A DNA stretch of 64,000 nucleotides from Inquilinus limosus DSM 16000 (GTDB taxonomy: Bacteria; Pseudomonadota; Alphaproteobacteria; DSM-16000; Inquilinaceae). Below the pieces are notes generated by a model. It saw only the letters and a program-made list of their open reading frames with translations. It did no database searches and was not told where the DNA came from. The translations under genes and the position numbers were made by a program. Shown one piece after another: positions 36,591-44,853 of this stretch; position 1 is the stretch's first letter, and each line of letters opens with the position of its first letter. The stretch covers positions 248,001-312,000 of the forward strand of contig NZ_AUHM01000005.1 of NCBI RefSeq assembly GCF_000423185.1, given 5' to 3'.

Positions 36591-37052
36591 TCAGCGCCCG
36601 GGATAGGGCGTGCCGTCCTTGTGCAGGAACCGGCCGTCGCTGCTGGGGCTCATCATGTCGATGTCGGAGCAGGTGATCACGTCGGCGGGCGAGCGCGAGC
36701 CGACCTCGAGATAGACCGCCGTCGTGCCGGACCGGTTGATCATGTGATGGCCGTTGCCCGAGTTCTTGGCGAAGGCCGCGCAATCGCCGGCCCGCAGCAC
36801 CGTCTCGCCGTCATCCTCGATCAGCGTCAGCTCGCCTTCGAGCACATAGACGAACTCGTCCTCGGCTGAATGCCAGTGGCGCTGGCTCGACCAGTTGCCC
36901 GGCGGCAGGCGCATCAGGTTGACCCCGAAATCGGTCAGGCCGCCGGCATTGCCCAGCCGCTGTCGCACGCGTTCGGCACAGGGCACGTCGAAGGGTGGCG
37001 GATACCCCGTGCCTTTGACTTCCGGCACGGCGGTGATGTCGATCTTGGGCAT
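36591..37052 (-). CDS. Cupin-domain protein
   Basis: A 153-aa single-domain cupin. The metal-binding motif is SSQRHWHSAEDEFVYVLEGE with His, His and Glu ligands, followed by the second motif GNGHHMINRSG. Sugar or small-molecule binding, isomerase or dioxygenase activity are all possible in this fold. A GGGAGG lies seven bases before the ATG at 37052. The DMT transporter gene lies just upstream, 59 bases away, on the same strand. Confidence 0.88.
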   Translation of the reverse strand: MPKIDITAVPEVKGTGYPPPFDVPCAERVRQRLGNAGGLTDFGVNLMRLPPGNWSSQRHWHSAEDEFVYVLEGELTLIEDDGETVLRAGDCAAFAKNSGNGHHMINRSGTTAVYLEVGSRSPADVITCSDIDMMSPSSDGRFLHKDGTPYPGR

Positions 37053-37111
37053 GGCGGTCCCTCCCTGCGGGTTGCGGACCAGCATAGCCCGCGGTGCAGC
37101 CGGCGGAAGCC

Positions 37112-38035
37112 TCAGGCGGCACCGCGGCGGCGGTTGGCCGAGGAGGCGATGGCGATCCCGCCCAGCACCACCAGGCCGCCGAGGATCTCGCGCGGGCCCA
37201 CCGTCTCGTGCAGCACCAGCACGCCCAGCAGCACGGTCCAGACCGGGGTGAGATAGGCGTTCATCGACCCCAGCGTCGGCCCGGCCAGGCGCAATATCTG
37301 CATGTACAGCGCGATCGGCACGGCGGTGGAGAAGATGCCGAAGGCCAGCAGCTCCAGCCCATGCGCCGGCGCCGCGGCGAAGGCGGAAGGGCCGGTGACG
37401 GCCAGCACCACGGCCATGCTCGGCAGGCCGGAGAAAGCCTGCTGCCCAAGCGCCAGCCGCACCGGCTGCGGCGACGGGATGCTGCGGACATAGATCACGC
37501 CGAAGGCATAGCTGGCGGCCGTCGCCGCCATCGCCAGCGGGCCGAACAGCCCGGCCGGGCTGTCGGCGAAAGCGGCGGGGCCGAGCAGGATCGCCATGCC
37601 GGCGAATCCGACCAGCACGCCGGCGCCGCGCCGCCCGGTCAGCCGCTGGTCGGGGAAGATCAGATGCGCCAGCACCGCCACCATCAGCGGGCTCGACGCC
37701 GCGATCAGCGCCGCCAGCCCGGCCTCGGTGTCGGCCAGGGCATAGGCGGTCAGCGTGTTCGGGATGATGCCCTGCAGGACGCCCAGCACCATCCAGTCGC
37801 GCCACTCCCGGCCGCGCGGGAGAATGCTTCGGCCCCGCGCCAGCAGCCACAGAGCCAGCAGGCCGCCGCCCATCACCCCGCGGATGGCGGCCAGGGGCAG
37901 CGGGGCGAAGTCCGTGCCCAGCACCTTCATCAGCAGATAGGCGGTTGCCCACAGGAAGGAACACAGCAGCAGCAGGCCCAGCAGCGGGGCGCTGCCGGAG
38001 GCCTTGGCGGCGACGTCGGCGGACGACGAACTCAT
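37112..38035 (-). CDS. EamA/DMT-superfamily transporter
   Basis: A 307-aa inner-membrane protein with ten hydrophobic segments in two EamA repeats; the first contains FLWATAYLLMKVLG and the second AYAFGVIYVRS. DMT exporters of this type move amino acids, purine ribosides or drugs out of the cell. Its substrate cannot be read from sequence. It probably shares a transcript with the cupin gene that follows. Confidence 0.92.
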   Translation of the reverse strand: MSSSSADVAAKASGSAPLLGLLLLCSFLWATAYLLMKVLGTDFAPLPLAAIRGVMGGGLLALWLLARGRSILPRGREWRDWMVLGVLQGIIPNTLTAYALADTEAGLAALIAASSPLMVAVLAHLIFPDQRLTGRRGAGVLVGFAGMAILLGPAAFADSPAGLFGPLAMAATAASYAFGVIYVRSIPSPQPVRLALGQQAFSGLPSMAVVLAVTGPSAFAAAPAHGLELLAFGIFSTAVPIALYMQILRLAGPTLGSMNAYLTPVWTVLLGVLVLHETVGPREILGGLVVLGGIAIASSANRRRGAA

Positions 38036-38167
38036 GCGCGCCCGTCCGGCGCCGGCCGTGTGTCGAGATCAATCATTGGTCGCTTCCTCCCGCTGGGCCG
38101 GCAAGGTGGCGGAAATCCGGTTCCGCGGGAAGAGGCTGGCTTCTGGGTGCTCAGGCTGTCCGGTCGA

Positions 38168-38509
38168 TCAGGCGGCCGATGGTGTCGCCGCCATCCGCGC
38201 CTCGTAGGCCTTGCCCCAATGCGACATGGCGGTGACGGCGTCGTTCAGGGTCAGGCCGAACTCGGTCACCGAATACTCCACCCGCGGCGGCACCTCGGCG
38301 AAGACCTCGCGGCGGATGATGCCGTCGGCCTCCATCTCGCGCAGCTGCAGGGTCAGGATCCGCTCGCTGATGCCGGGCAGCAGCCGCCTCAGCTCGCCGA
38401 ATCGGCGCGGGCCGAGATGCAGCTCCCACAGGATGTCGGTCTTCCACTTGCCGCCGATCACCGCCAGGGCGGTGCTCCAGCCGCAGCCGTCGCTTCGATG
38501 AGGCTTCAT
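38168..38509 (-). CDS. HxlR-family transcriptional regulator
   Basis: A 113-aa winged-helix protein with the HxlR signature: CGWSTALAVIGGKWKTDILWEL, then FGELRRLLPGISERILTLQLREME and VEYSVTEFGLTL. The Cys in DGCGW may be a redox or electrophile sensor, as in YodB/HypR relatives. ATG at 38509 gives the family length; ATGs at 38548 and 38644 would extend into the operator region. It is divergent from a dehydrogenase gene and likely represses it. Confidence 0.93.
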   Translation of the reverse strand: MKPHRSDGCGWSTALAVIGGKWKTDILWELHLGPRRFGELRRLLPGISERILTLQLREMEADGIIRREVFAEVPPRVEYSVTEFGLTLNDAVTAMSHWGKAYEARMAATPSAA

Positions 38510-38517
38510 TTCCGTAA

Positions 38518-38556
38518 TACTTACATCGGTGTGCGTGACTGATTTCATTGTAAGTA
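38518..38556. promoter_or_regulatory. HxlR operator candidate, TACTTACA-N23-TGTAAGTA
   Basis: Perfect 8-base inverted arms TACTTACA (38518-38525) and TGTAAGTA (38549-38556) flank 23 bases in the divergent gap. Each arm is also part of a smaller imperfect palindrome (GTAATACTTAC and GTAAGTACTTG), which resembles the GTAC/AC-rich sites known for HxlR proteins. It overlaps the likely promoters in both directions. Confidence 0.65.
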
Positions 38557-38615
38557 CTTGATGGGGATCAAGTCGAGCGTAGATTTCGGGCCGATCTTTC
38601 ATCCGGAGATTGCAC

Positions 38616-39491
38616 ATGGAGCCTGAGATTTCCGTCATCGGCACGGGGCGGATGGGATCCGCCCTGGTGCGCGCCCTGCTGAAGCAGGGCTATCCGACCC
38701 GTGTCTGGAACCGCACGGCGGAGCGGACGGCGCCGCTGCTGGCGCTCGGGGCGCAGGCGGCGCGGACGGTGGCGGCGGCGGCCGATGCGGCGCGGATCGT
38801 CATCGTCAACGTATCCGACTACGCGGCGAGCGGCCGCCTGCTGCGGACGGCGGAGGTCGAGGCGGCGCTGCGCGGCCGGCTGCTGCTGCAGCTGACCTCC
38901 GGCTCGCCGGGCCAGGCGCGCGAGGCGGCTTCCTGGGCGGCGCGGCACGGCATCGACTATCTCGACGGCGCGATCATGGCGACGCCGAACTTCATCGGCG
39001 AGCCCGGCGCGACCATCCTCTATTCCGGCCCGGCCGCGCTGTTCGAGCGGCACCGGCCGGTCCTCCTGGCGTTCGGCGGCAACCCGCAGCATGTCGGCGA
39101 GGATCCCGGCCATGCCTCGGCGCTCGACGCCGCCCTCCTGGTGCAGATGTGGGGCGCGCTGTTCGGCGCCCTGCAGGGCATCGCGGTGTGCGGGGCGGAG
39201 GGGATCCCGCTCGCCGCCTACGAGGCGCAGATGCCGGCGTTCAAGCCGGTGGTGGACCTGGCCGTGGCCGATCTCGTCGGCCGGGTCCGGCAGGGCCGCC
39301 TCGTCGGCGACGAGGCGACGCTGGCCTCGGTCGGGGCGCATCACGCCGCCTTCCGGCAGCTGCTTGAGCTGTATCGCGAACGCGGTCTGGACGGCACGGT
39401 GCCGGATGCCTTCGACCGGGTGTTCCGGGCGGCGATCGCGGCCGGCCATGACGCGGACGATTTCGCCGTGCTCAGCCGCTTTGTAAGCTAG
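38616..39491 (+). CDS. NAD(P)-dependent beta-hydroxyacid dehydrogenase/imine reductase-like protein
   Basis: A 291-aa protein with the N-terminal Rossmann motif ISVIGTGRMGSALVRALLKQ and NRTAERTAPL, an NADP-type specificity segment. The middle LTSGSPGQAREAASWA and IDYLDGAIMATPNFIGEPG correspond to the imine reductase-type members rather than classical hydroxyisobutyrate dehydrogenase; the usual catalytic Lys is not obvious. GGAG precedes the ATG at 38616. It is divergent from and probably repressed by the HxlR protein. Confidence 0.88.
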   Translation: MEPEISVIGTGRMGSALVRALLKQGYPTRVWNRTAERTAPLLALGAQAARTVAAAADAARIVIVNVSDYAASGRLLRTAEVEAALRGRLLLQLTSGSPGQAREAASWAARHGIDYLDGAIMATPNFIGEPGATILYSGPAALFERHRPVLLAFGGNPQHVGEDPGHASALDAALLVQMWGALFGALQGIAVCGAEGIPLAAYEAQMPAFKPVVDLAVADLVGRVRQGRLVGDEATLASVGAHHAAFRQLLELYRERGLDGTVPDAFDRVFRAAIAAGHDADDFAVLSRFVS

Positions 39492-39510
39492 GGCCGGGGA
39501 GGCCGAGGCC

Positions 39511-39927
39511 ATGGATGATCGAGGGGAAGAAACGCGGGTCGCGTCCTGCGCCTGCGGCAGCTTGCGGGTGACGGTCGCGGGCCCGCCGCTGGGCGTCTAT
39601 GCCTGCTGCTGCCTGGAATGCCAGCGGGCCACGGGCAGCGCCTTCGCCGTCCGGGCCCGGTTCGCGGAGTCCGCGATCGTGTCGGTCGAAGGCGAGACCC
39701 GGCAGTGGCGCCGCGGCAGCGAGGTCGGCCGCTGGCTCGAGCACGTCTTCTGCCCGGGCTGCGGCGGCCTGGTGTTCATGCGCGCCGAAGGCCTCCCCGG
39801 CGCGATCTCGGTATCGGTCGGGTGCTTCGCCGATCCGGGCTTCGAGCCGCCGGCCCGGGCCTACTGGACGTCCAGGAAGCCCGGCTGGTGCGGGCTGTCC
39901 GGGGTCGCCGAGATCGCCCGGCAGTAG
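39511..39927 (+). CDS. GFA/CENP-V-type zinc protein
   Basis: A 138-aa protein of the glutathione-dependent formaldehyde-activating (GFA) fold. It has the paired Cys motifs of the family: SCACGSLRVTV, CCCLECQRATGSAF and FCPGCGGLVFM, which bind two zinc ions. Many such proteins are annotated as formaldehyde-linked, but direct activity is proven for few. It follows the dehydrogenase by 19 bases and may be in the same transcript. Confidence 0.9.
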   Translation: MDDRGEETRVASCACGSLRVTVAGPPLGVYACCCLECQRATGSAFAVRARFAESAIVSVEGETRQWRRGSEVGRWLEHVFCPGCGGLVFMRAEGLPGAISVSVGCFADPGFEPPARAYWTSRKPGWCGLSGVAEIARQ

Positions 39928-40001
39928 CCGCGGTCACCGACCGAGGGCAATCGAGTGAAGAGATGCCCGCCTATTTATGCCGACGGCCCGAAATATTGAC
40001 C

Positions 40002-40086
40002 CGTCATGGCGAGGCGCGGAGCGCCGTGGCCATCCAGGGGGGCGGTGCCGCTGGATGGCCACGCCCCTTCGGGGCTCGTCATGACG
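40002..40086. repeat. Palindromic repeat (CGTCATGGCGAGG type)
   Basis: An element with ends CGTCATGGCGAGGCGCGG and CGGGGCTCGTCATGACG and a core ATCCAGGGG/CTGGATGG. It is the second copy of the subtype at 22531-22620. It lies between the convergent GFA and Gfo/Idh/MocA genes, in a 235-base gap where I see no other feature. Confidence 0.85.
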
Positions 40087-40162
40087 AAGAAAGGCCGGAG
40101 AGTCGATCTCAATAGCGTTGGTACCACTGTTTTCGCGGATTGCCGTAGCCACCGGCTGCCGC

Positions 40163-41392
40163 TCAGCCCTCCAGCAGCGGCGCCACGGCGACGCTGCGGC
40201 CGCTGTCGATGCTGTCCAGCGCCGCGACGCCGCACAGCACCGCCAGGGCGCCGGCGCGGGCGTCGGCGCGCAGGCCCAGCGGGTCCGGCAGGCCGGGCCG
40301 GAACAGCATCGCCTGCATCTTCGGGTCGCCGCCCCAGTGGCCGCCATGCTCCTGCGGCACCCAGACGTGCTCGACACCCTTGAAGTTGCGCATCAGCAGG
40401 ATCTCGTCGGCCGGCGGCACGGCCCAGGGCTGGCGCTCGTACTGCCGCACCTCGATCCGGCCTCTGGTGCCGTTGAAGGCCAGGTGGTGACCCTCGATCG
40501 GCATGAAGGTGTTGAGCGAGTAGGAGACCTGGACGCCGCTGCGGTAGCGCAGCGCCGCGCTCATCGTGTCCGGGATGTCGATGTCCTCGCGGAACACGCA
40601 GGCGTCGCGGACATAGCCGTCCTCGCGCGACGGGTCCTCGTACAGCATGGTCAGCCAGGCATCGGCCGAGACGTCGAAATGGAAGTCGCACTCCCCGGCG
40701 CGGGCGCAGTCCTTGCAGCGGGTGCCGCGGAACGGGCCCTTGCGGCCGTAATGGCGCAGCTCGCCGCGGGCGAAGACCTCCTCGGGCTCGGCGGCCAGAT
40801 ACCAGTTCAGCAGGTCGAAATGATGCGTCGCCTTGTGCACGAACAGGCTGCCGGAGTTGCGGCGATAGGCGTGCCAGCGGCGGAAATAGTCGGCGCCGTG
40901 CTTGACGTCGAGATACCAGTGGAAATCGACCGACACGACGTCGCCGATCGCGCCGTCCAGCAGCAGCTGCTTGATCCGCTGCGAGGTCGGGGCGTAGCGG
41001 TAGTTGAAGGTGACGTCGACCCGGCGGCCGGTGCGCGCCTCGGCGGCCAGGATGCGGCGGCACTTCTCCGCCGTGGTCGTCATCGGCTTCTCGGTGATGG
41101 CGTCGACCCCCGCCTCCAGCGCCGTGACGATGTGCTCGTCATGCACGCTGTCGCGGCTGCAGACGATCAGCCGGTCCGGCCGGGTCTCGCGCAGCATCGC
41201 GCCGAGATCGGTGAAGACCGGCGCCTCGACGCCGATCGCCGCCCGCGCCCGCTCCAGCCGCAGCGGGTTCTGGTCGCACAGCCCTACCATCTCGACCACG
41301 TCGCCGACCTGGGCCAGCAGTTCCTTGCCCCAGGTTCCGGCGCCGCGATGGCCGGTTCCGACCAGCGAGACCCTCGTCTTGCCTTCGCCCAT
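40163..41392 (-). CDS. Gfo/Idh/MocA-family oxidoreductase with Cys cluster
   Basis: A 409-aa NAD(P)-dependent sugar or cyclitol oxidoreductase. The Rossmann start VSLVGTGHRGAGTWG, the EKP motif at 101-103 that carries the catalytic Lys, and the HKATHHFDLLNWY helix are present. A short insertion holds C226, C229 and C235 (RCKDCARAGEC), which could bind a metal. The ATG at 41392 follows GGAGGCGGAG; a TTG four codons upstream is less likely. It is the last gene of the leftward TetR-controlled operon. Confidence 0.92.
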   Translation of the reverse strand: MGEGKTRVSLVGTGHRGAGTWGKELLAQVGDVVEMVGLCDQNPLRLERARAAIGVEAPVFTDLGAMLRETRPDRLIVCSRDSVHDEHIVTALEAGVDAITEKPMTTTAEKCRRILAAEARTGRRVDVTFNYRYAPTSQRIKQLLLDGAIGDVVSVDFHWYLDVKHGADYFRRWHAYRRNSGSLFVHKATHHFDLLNWYLAAEPEEVFARGELRHYGRKGPFRGTRCKDCARAGECDFHFDVSADAWLTMLYEDPSREDGYVRDACVFREDIDIPDTMSAALRYRSGVQVSYSLNTFMPIEGHHLAFNGTRGRIEVRQYERQPWAVPPADEILLMRNFKGVEHVWVPQEHGGHWGGDPKMQAMLFRPGLPDPLGLRADARAGALAVLCGVAALDSIDSGRSVAVAPLLEG

Positions 41393-41410
41393 CTCCGCCT
41401 CCAACCCCCG

Positions 41411-42253
41411 TTACAGGGTGCAATGCGTCTCGTAGCGCTCGATGCAGGTCTTCAGGACCTCGTCGCCCGGGCGCTTCCACCAGGTCTCGGCCGAGAAGAT
41501 CTCGACCTCCTGCCGCCCGAAGAAGCCGGCCGCCTCGATCGCGGCGCGGATGCCGCGCAGGTCGATCACGCCGTCGCCCATCATGCCGCGGTCCAGCAGC
41601 AGGTCCTTCGTCGGCACTAGCCAGTCGCAGATGTGATGCGCCAGGATGCGTCCCTCCGCGCCCGCCCGGGCGATCTGCGGCATCAGCTCCGGGTCCCACC
41701 AGACATGGTAGACGTCGATGGCGACGCCGATGCCGTCGCCCAAGAGGTCGCAGATGTCCAGCGCCTGTTTCAGCGTGTTCACGCAGGCGCGGTCGGCCGC
41801 GTACATCGGATGCAGCGGCTCGATCGCCAGCGGGATGCCGCAGGCCCGGGCGTGCGGCAGGATGGCGGCGATGCCGTCGGCCACCATCTGCCGGGCGGCG
41901 GCGATGTCGCGCGATCCCGGCGGCAGGCCGCCGACCACCAGAACCAGGCAGTCGGCCCCCAGCTCCGCCGCCTCGTCGACCGCGCGCTTGTTGTCGTCGA
42001 TCGCGGCCTTCCGCGCCTCCGGGTCGCCGGCCGGGAACATGCCGCCGCGGCACAGGCCGGTGACCTGGAAGGCGTTGTCGCGCACGATCCGCGCGGCCTC
42101 GGCCAGGCCGATCTTCTGCACCTGGTCGCGCCAGGGGGCGATGGCGGTGATGCCGTGGCCCAGGCAGGCCTCGGCCGCCTGGCGCATGTCCCATTGCTGG
42201 CGGACGGTGGCGAGGTTGATGGACAGGCCCCCAATAGGCGTGCCGGTCGCCAT
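41411..42253 (-). CDS. Sugar phosphate isomerase/epimerase family (TIM barrel)
   Basis: A 280-aa AP endonuclease 2-like TIM barrel. Segments include VLVVGGLPPGSRDI, LAIEPLHPMYA with a metal-ligand Glu, and VAIDVYHVWWDPEL and VIDLRGIRAAIEAAGFFGRQEVEIFS with the later Asp, His and Glu ligands. Such proteins act as ketose epimerases, isomerases or, with Gfo/Idh/MocA partners, in 3-keto-sugar breakdown. It lies between the Gfo/Idh/MocA gene and the enolase-superfamily gene and shares their transcript. Confidence 0.92.
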   Translation of the reverse strand: MATGTPIGGLSINLATVRQQWDMRQAAEACLGHGITAIAPWRDQVQKIGLAEAARIVRDNAFQVTGLCRGGMFPAGDPEARKAAIDDNKRAVDEAAELGADCLVLVVGGLPPGSRDIAAARQMVADGIAAILPHARACGIPLAIEPLHPMYAADRACVNTLKQALDICDLLGDGIGVAIDVYHVWWDPELMPQIARAGAEGRILAHHICDWLVPTKDLLLDRGMMGDGVIDLRGIRAAIEAAGFFGRQEVEIFSAETWWKRPGDEVLKTCIERYETHCTL

Positions 42254-42256
42254 GGG

Positions 42257-43672
42257 TCAGATCTCCGAAGCTCCGTCGGCCATCGCCGACCAGTCAGGGG
42301 TGAGGGCGGTGCCCAGGCCGCGTGCGGCCAGCACCGAGCCGAGGGCGAGCCGCCCGCCGCGGATCGCCAGCCGGGCACGGCCGCCGGATTCGGCGTAGAG
42401 GTCGGGATGGGCGGCCAGGAAGGCGCGCTGCTCCGCCGCCGGCGCGCCGGCCATGCCGTCGACATAGTGGTGGCCGTTGCGCTCGACATGGCCGGTGCCG
42501 CCCAGCGCCGCCAGCACCAGATCCTGCTGCAGGGCGACGCCGCCCTGGGTGGTCAGATCCTCGGCCGACAGGAAGTAACGGCCGCCGTCCTCGGCGCTCC
42601 ACTTGGCGATCCGGGCCCGGTTCAGCAGCGAGCGGTAGAACCCCTTGCAGGATTTCGACGACACGCCGCGATAGCCCAGCGCCCGGGCGCGCGGGAAGGC
42701 GTCGATGCCCGCGTCCGACTCGTCGATCTCGACCGGGATGCGCTCCGCCAGGGTGTGGATCGGCTCGGCCAGCGCCCGGGCGCGGGCGATCGGCTGCTCC
42801 AGGAACAGCACGGCGGCGCGCAGCCGGGCCAGGGCGGGATCGGCCTTGAGGCGGTCCCAGAACTCGGCCACAGGCCCGGCCTCGGCGAACTGCTCATTGC
42901 CGTCCAGCGTGACGCGGTAGTCGGGCAGCCGGTCCAGCACGGCGGCGATCCGGCGCAGCCGGTCCAGGTCGGAATCGGTCTGGCCGCTCAGCTTCAGCTT
43001 GAAATGGGTGTGGCCATAGGCGGCGATCGCCTGCTCCAGGCTCTGCGGCAGCCCGTCCTCCAGGCGCTCGGCGATCTCGGCGGTGGTGATCGGGTCAGCC
43101 AGCCCGACGGTGTGCCGGGCATGGATGTGGTCGGCGGGCGACAGTCCGGCCAGGAAACGGTCCAGATCGAAATCGCCGAGGTCGGGCGCGGTGGCAGTGG
43201 TCAGCCCGATCCGGTTGGCCCGCACCGCCGTGACCGCGTCGATCCCATCGATCCGGCACAGCGCGTCGATCACGGCGCGGTCGAACAGGGCGAGGCCGAA
43301 GGAGGCGATCAGCCCGCCCAGCCCCTCCGCCGCGCAGGCCGCATGCTGCCGCTCCTCGATCGCGGCGCTCAGCGCGAAGGCCGGGGCAGGGGCCGCTTCC
43401 AGATAGAACGGACGGGCGATGGCGAGCGACCGGCGCAGCTGATCGAAGTTCTGCGCCTCGGTCAGGGCCGGGTCCTTGTCGAACCATTTCGGCACCATCA
43501 GCTCGGCCGACTGCCCCTCGGCCCGGCGGCCGTCCTCGCCCTCGACCGTCAGCCGCAGGAAGGCCTGCGGCGCGCCGGTGACGGTGGCGGCGCCGAAGCG
43601 GAAGGGCAGGCGGAACCGCACCGGCCGCTCATACAGCCGGGCCTCGACGACACGCAGGCGGGGGGCGGTCAC
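42257..43672 (-). CDS. Enolase-superfamily enzyme (mandelate racemase/muconate lactonising type)
   Basis: A 471-aa protein, longer than the usual 370-400 aa of the group. The barrel catalytic set is visible: KLK at about 225-227, the metal ligands in DGN (257-259), LEQP (E292) and IDES (D317-E318), and a further Lys pair in SSKSCKGF (K340, K343). This suggests acid-sugar dehydratase, epimerase or lactone chemistry. A GTG at 43672 with GAGG is chosen; the frame is open further upstream across the neighbouring gene. The substrate is unknown. Confidence 0.85.
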   Translation of the reverse strand: MTAPRLRVVEARLYERPVRFRLPFRFGAATVTGAPQAFLRLTVEGEDGRRAEGQSAELMVPKWFDKDPALTEAQNFDQLRRSLAIARPFYLEAAPAPAFALSAAIEERQHAACAAEGLGGLIASFGLALFDRAVIDALCRIDGIDAVTAVRANRIGLTTATAPDLGDFDLDRFLAGLSPADHIHARHTVGLADPITTAEIAERLEDGLPQSLEQAIAAYGHTHFKLKLSGQTDSDLDRLRRIAAVLDRLPDYRVTLDGNEQFAEAGPVAEFWDRLKADPALARLRAAVLFLEQPIARARALAEPIHTLAERIPVEIDESDAGIDAFPRARALGYRGVSSKSCKGFYRSLLNRARIAKWSAEDGGRYFLSAEDLTTQGGVALQQDLVLAALGGTGHVERNGHHYVDGMAGAPAAEQRAFLAAHPDLYAESGGRARLAIRGGRLALGSVLAARGLGTALTPDWSAMADGASEI

Positions 43673-43679
43673 GGCAGCC

Positions 43680-44849
43680 TCATTCCACCCCACCCAGCGC
43701 CAGCACCTTGCGCATCCGATGCACCGCCCGGTCCGGATCACGCAGCACGCGGGCGGCGTCGGCCAGGCGGAACAGCTCGGCCAGATGTGTCAGCGACCGG
43801 GTGCTCTGCTGGCCGCCGATCATCAGGAAATGGTCCTGCAGGCCGTTCAGATACGCCAGGAACACCACGCCGGTCTTGTAGAAGCGGGTCGGCGCCTTGA
43901 AGATGTGGCGGCTCAGCGGCACGGTCGGCGCCAGGATCTCGTGGAACCCGGCCTCGTCCCCGGCCGTCAGCCGCGCCAGCCCGGCCGAGGCGGCGGGGGC
44001 AATGGCGTCGAAGATGCCCAGCAGCGCGTCGGAATAGCCCTGCTCGTCGCCGGCGATCAGCTCGGCATAGTTGAAGTCGTCGCCGGTGTACATGCGCACG
44101 CCCGCCGGCAGCCGGCGGCGCATCGCGATCTCCTTCTCCTTCGACAGCAGCGAGATCTTGATGCCGTCGACCTTGGCGGCGCTGTCTCGGATCACGGCCA
44201 GGCAGGTGTCCATCGCCCGGTCGTGGTCGGCGTCGCCCCAATAGCCGGCCAGGGCCGGGTCGAACATCTCGCCCAGCCAATGCAGGATCACCGGCTGCTT
44301 CACCTGCGACAGGATCCGGCCATAGACCCGGACATAGTCGTCCGGCCCCTTGGCGGCGGCGGCCAGCGCCCGGCTGGCCATCAAGATCACCCGCCCGCCC
44401 AGGCCTTCCACCGCCTCGACCTGCTGCTCATAGGCGGCGATCACGTCGGCGATGGTGACGCCGGGACCCGGCGGCAGATGGTCGGTGCCGGCGCCGCAGG
44501 CGATCACGGCGCCCGGCCGCTCCTTCGCCCCGGCCAAGGCCCGGCCGATCAGCGCCTTGGCCGTCGGCCAGTCGAGGCCCATGCCGCGCTGGGCGGTGTC
44601 CATCGCCTCGGCCACGCCGAGGCCGAGGTCCCACAGATAATGGCGGAAGGCGATGGTGCGGTCCCAGTCGACCGCGGCGTCCAGCCAGGGGTCGTTGTCG
44701 GCCAGCGGATCGGCCACGACATGCGCCGCGGCATAGGCGACCCGGTTGAAGGCCGGGGCGCTGCCCGGCGCCGGAATCGGCAGCGGTGCGTTGCGGATGC
44801 TGTAGGTCTCGAGACCGCCGCCGGCGCGGGGGAGGGTGAGGGAGGCCAC
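43680..44849 (-). CDS. DUF993 protein, dihydrodipicolinate synthase-like aldolase fold
   Basis: A 389-aa protein of the DUF993 family, related to the DapA/NAL aldolases. Candidate Schiff-base Lys is in KVDGIKISLLSKEKE, with other family segments VIACGAGTDHLPPGPGVT and VILHWLGEMFDPALAGYWG. No function is established for DUF993 to my knowledge. In this operon a retro-aldol step on the keto sugar acid made by neighbouring enzymes is a reasonable guess. Confidence 0.85.
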   Translation of the reverse strand: MASLTLPRAGGGLETYSIRNAPLPIPAPGSAPAFNRVAYAAAHVVADPLADNDPWLDAAVDWDRTIAFRHYLWDLGLGVAEAMDTAQRGMGLDWPTAKALIGRALAGAKERPGAVIACGAGTDHLPPGPGVTIADVIAAYEQQVEAVEGLGGRVILMASRALAAAAKGPDDYVRVYGRILSQVKQPVILHWLGEMFDPALAGYWGDADHDRAMDTCLAVIRDSAAKVDGIKISLLSKEKEIAMRRRLPAGVRMYTGDDFNYAELIAGDEQGYSDALLGIFDAIAPAASAGLARLTAGDEAGFHEILAPTVPLSRHIFKAPTRFYKTGVVFLAYLNGLQDHFLMIGGQQSTRSLTHLAELFRLADAARVLRDPDRAVHRMRKVLALGGVE

Positions 44850-44853
44850 GGGC

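Noticed and set aside
41633-43900. A 755-codon plus-strand frame opposite the isomerase and enolase-superfamily genes
   Set aside because: Antisense shadow of two well-supported genes.
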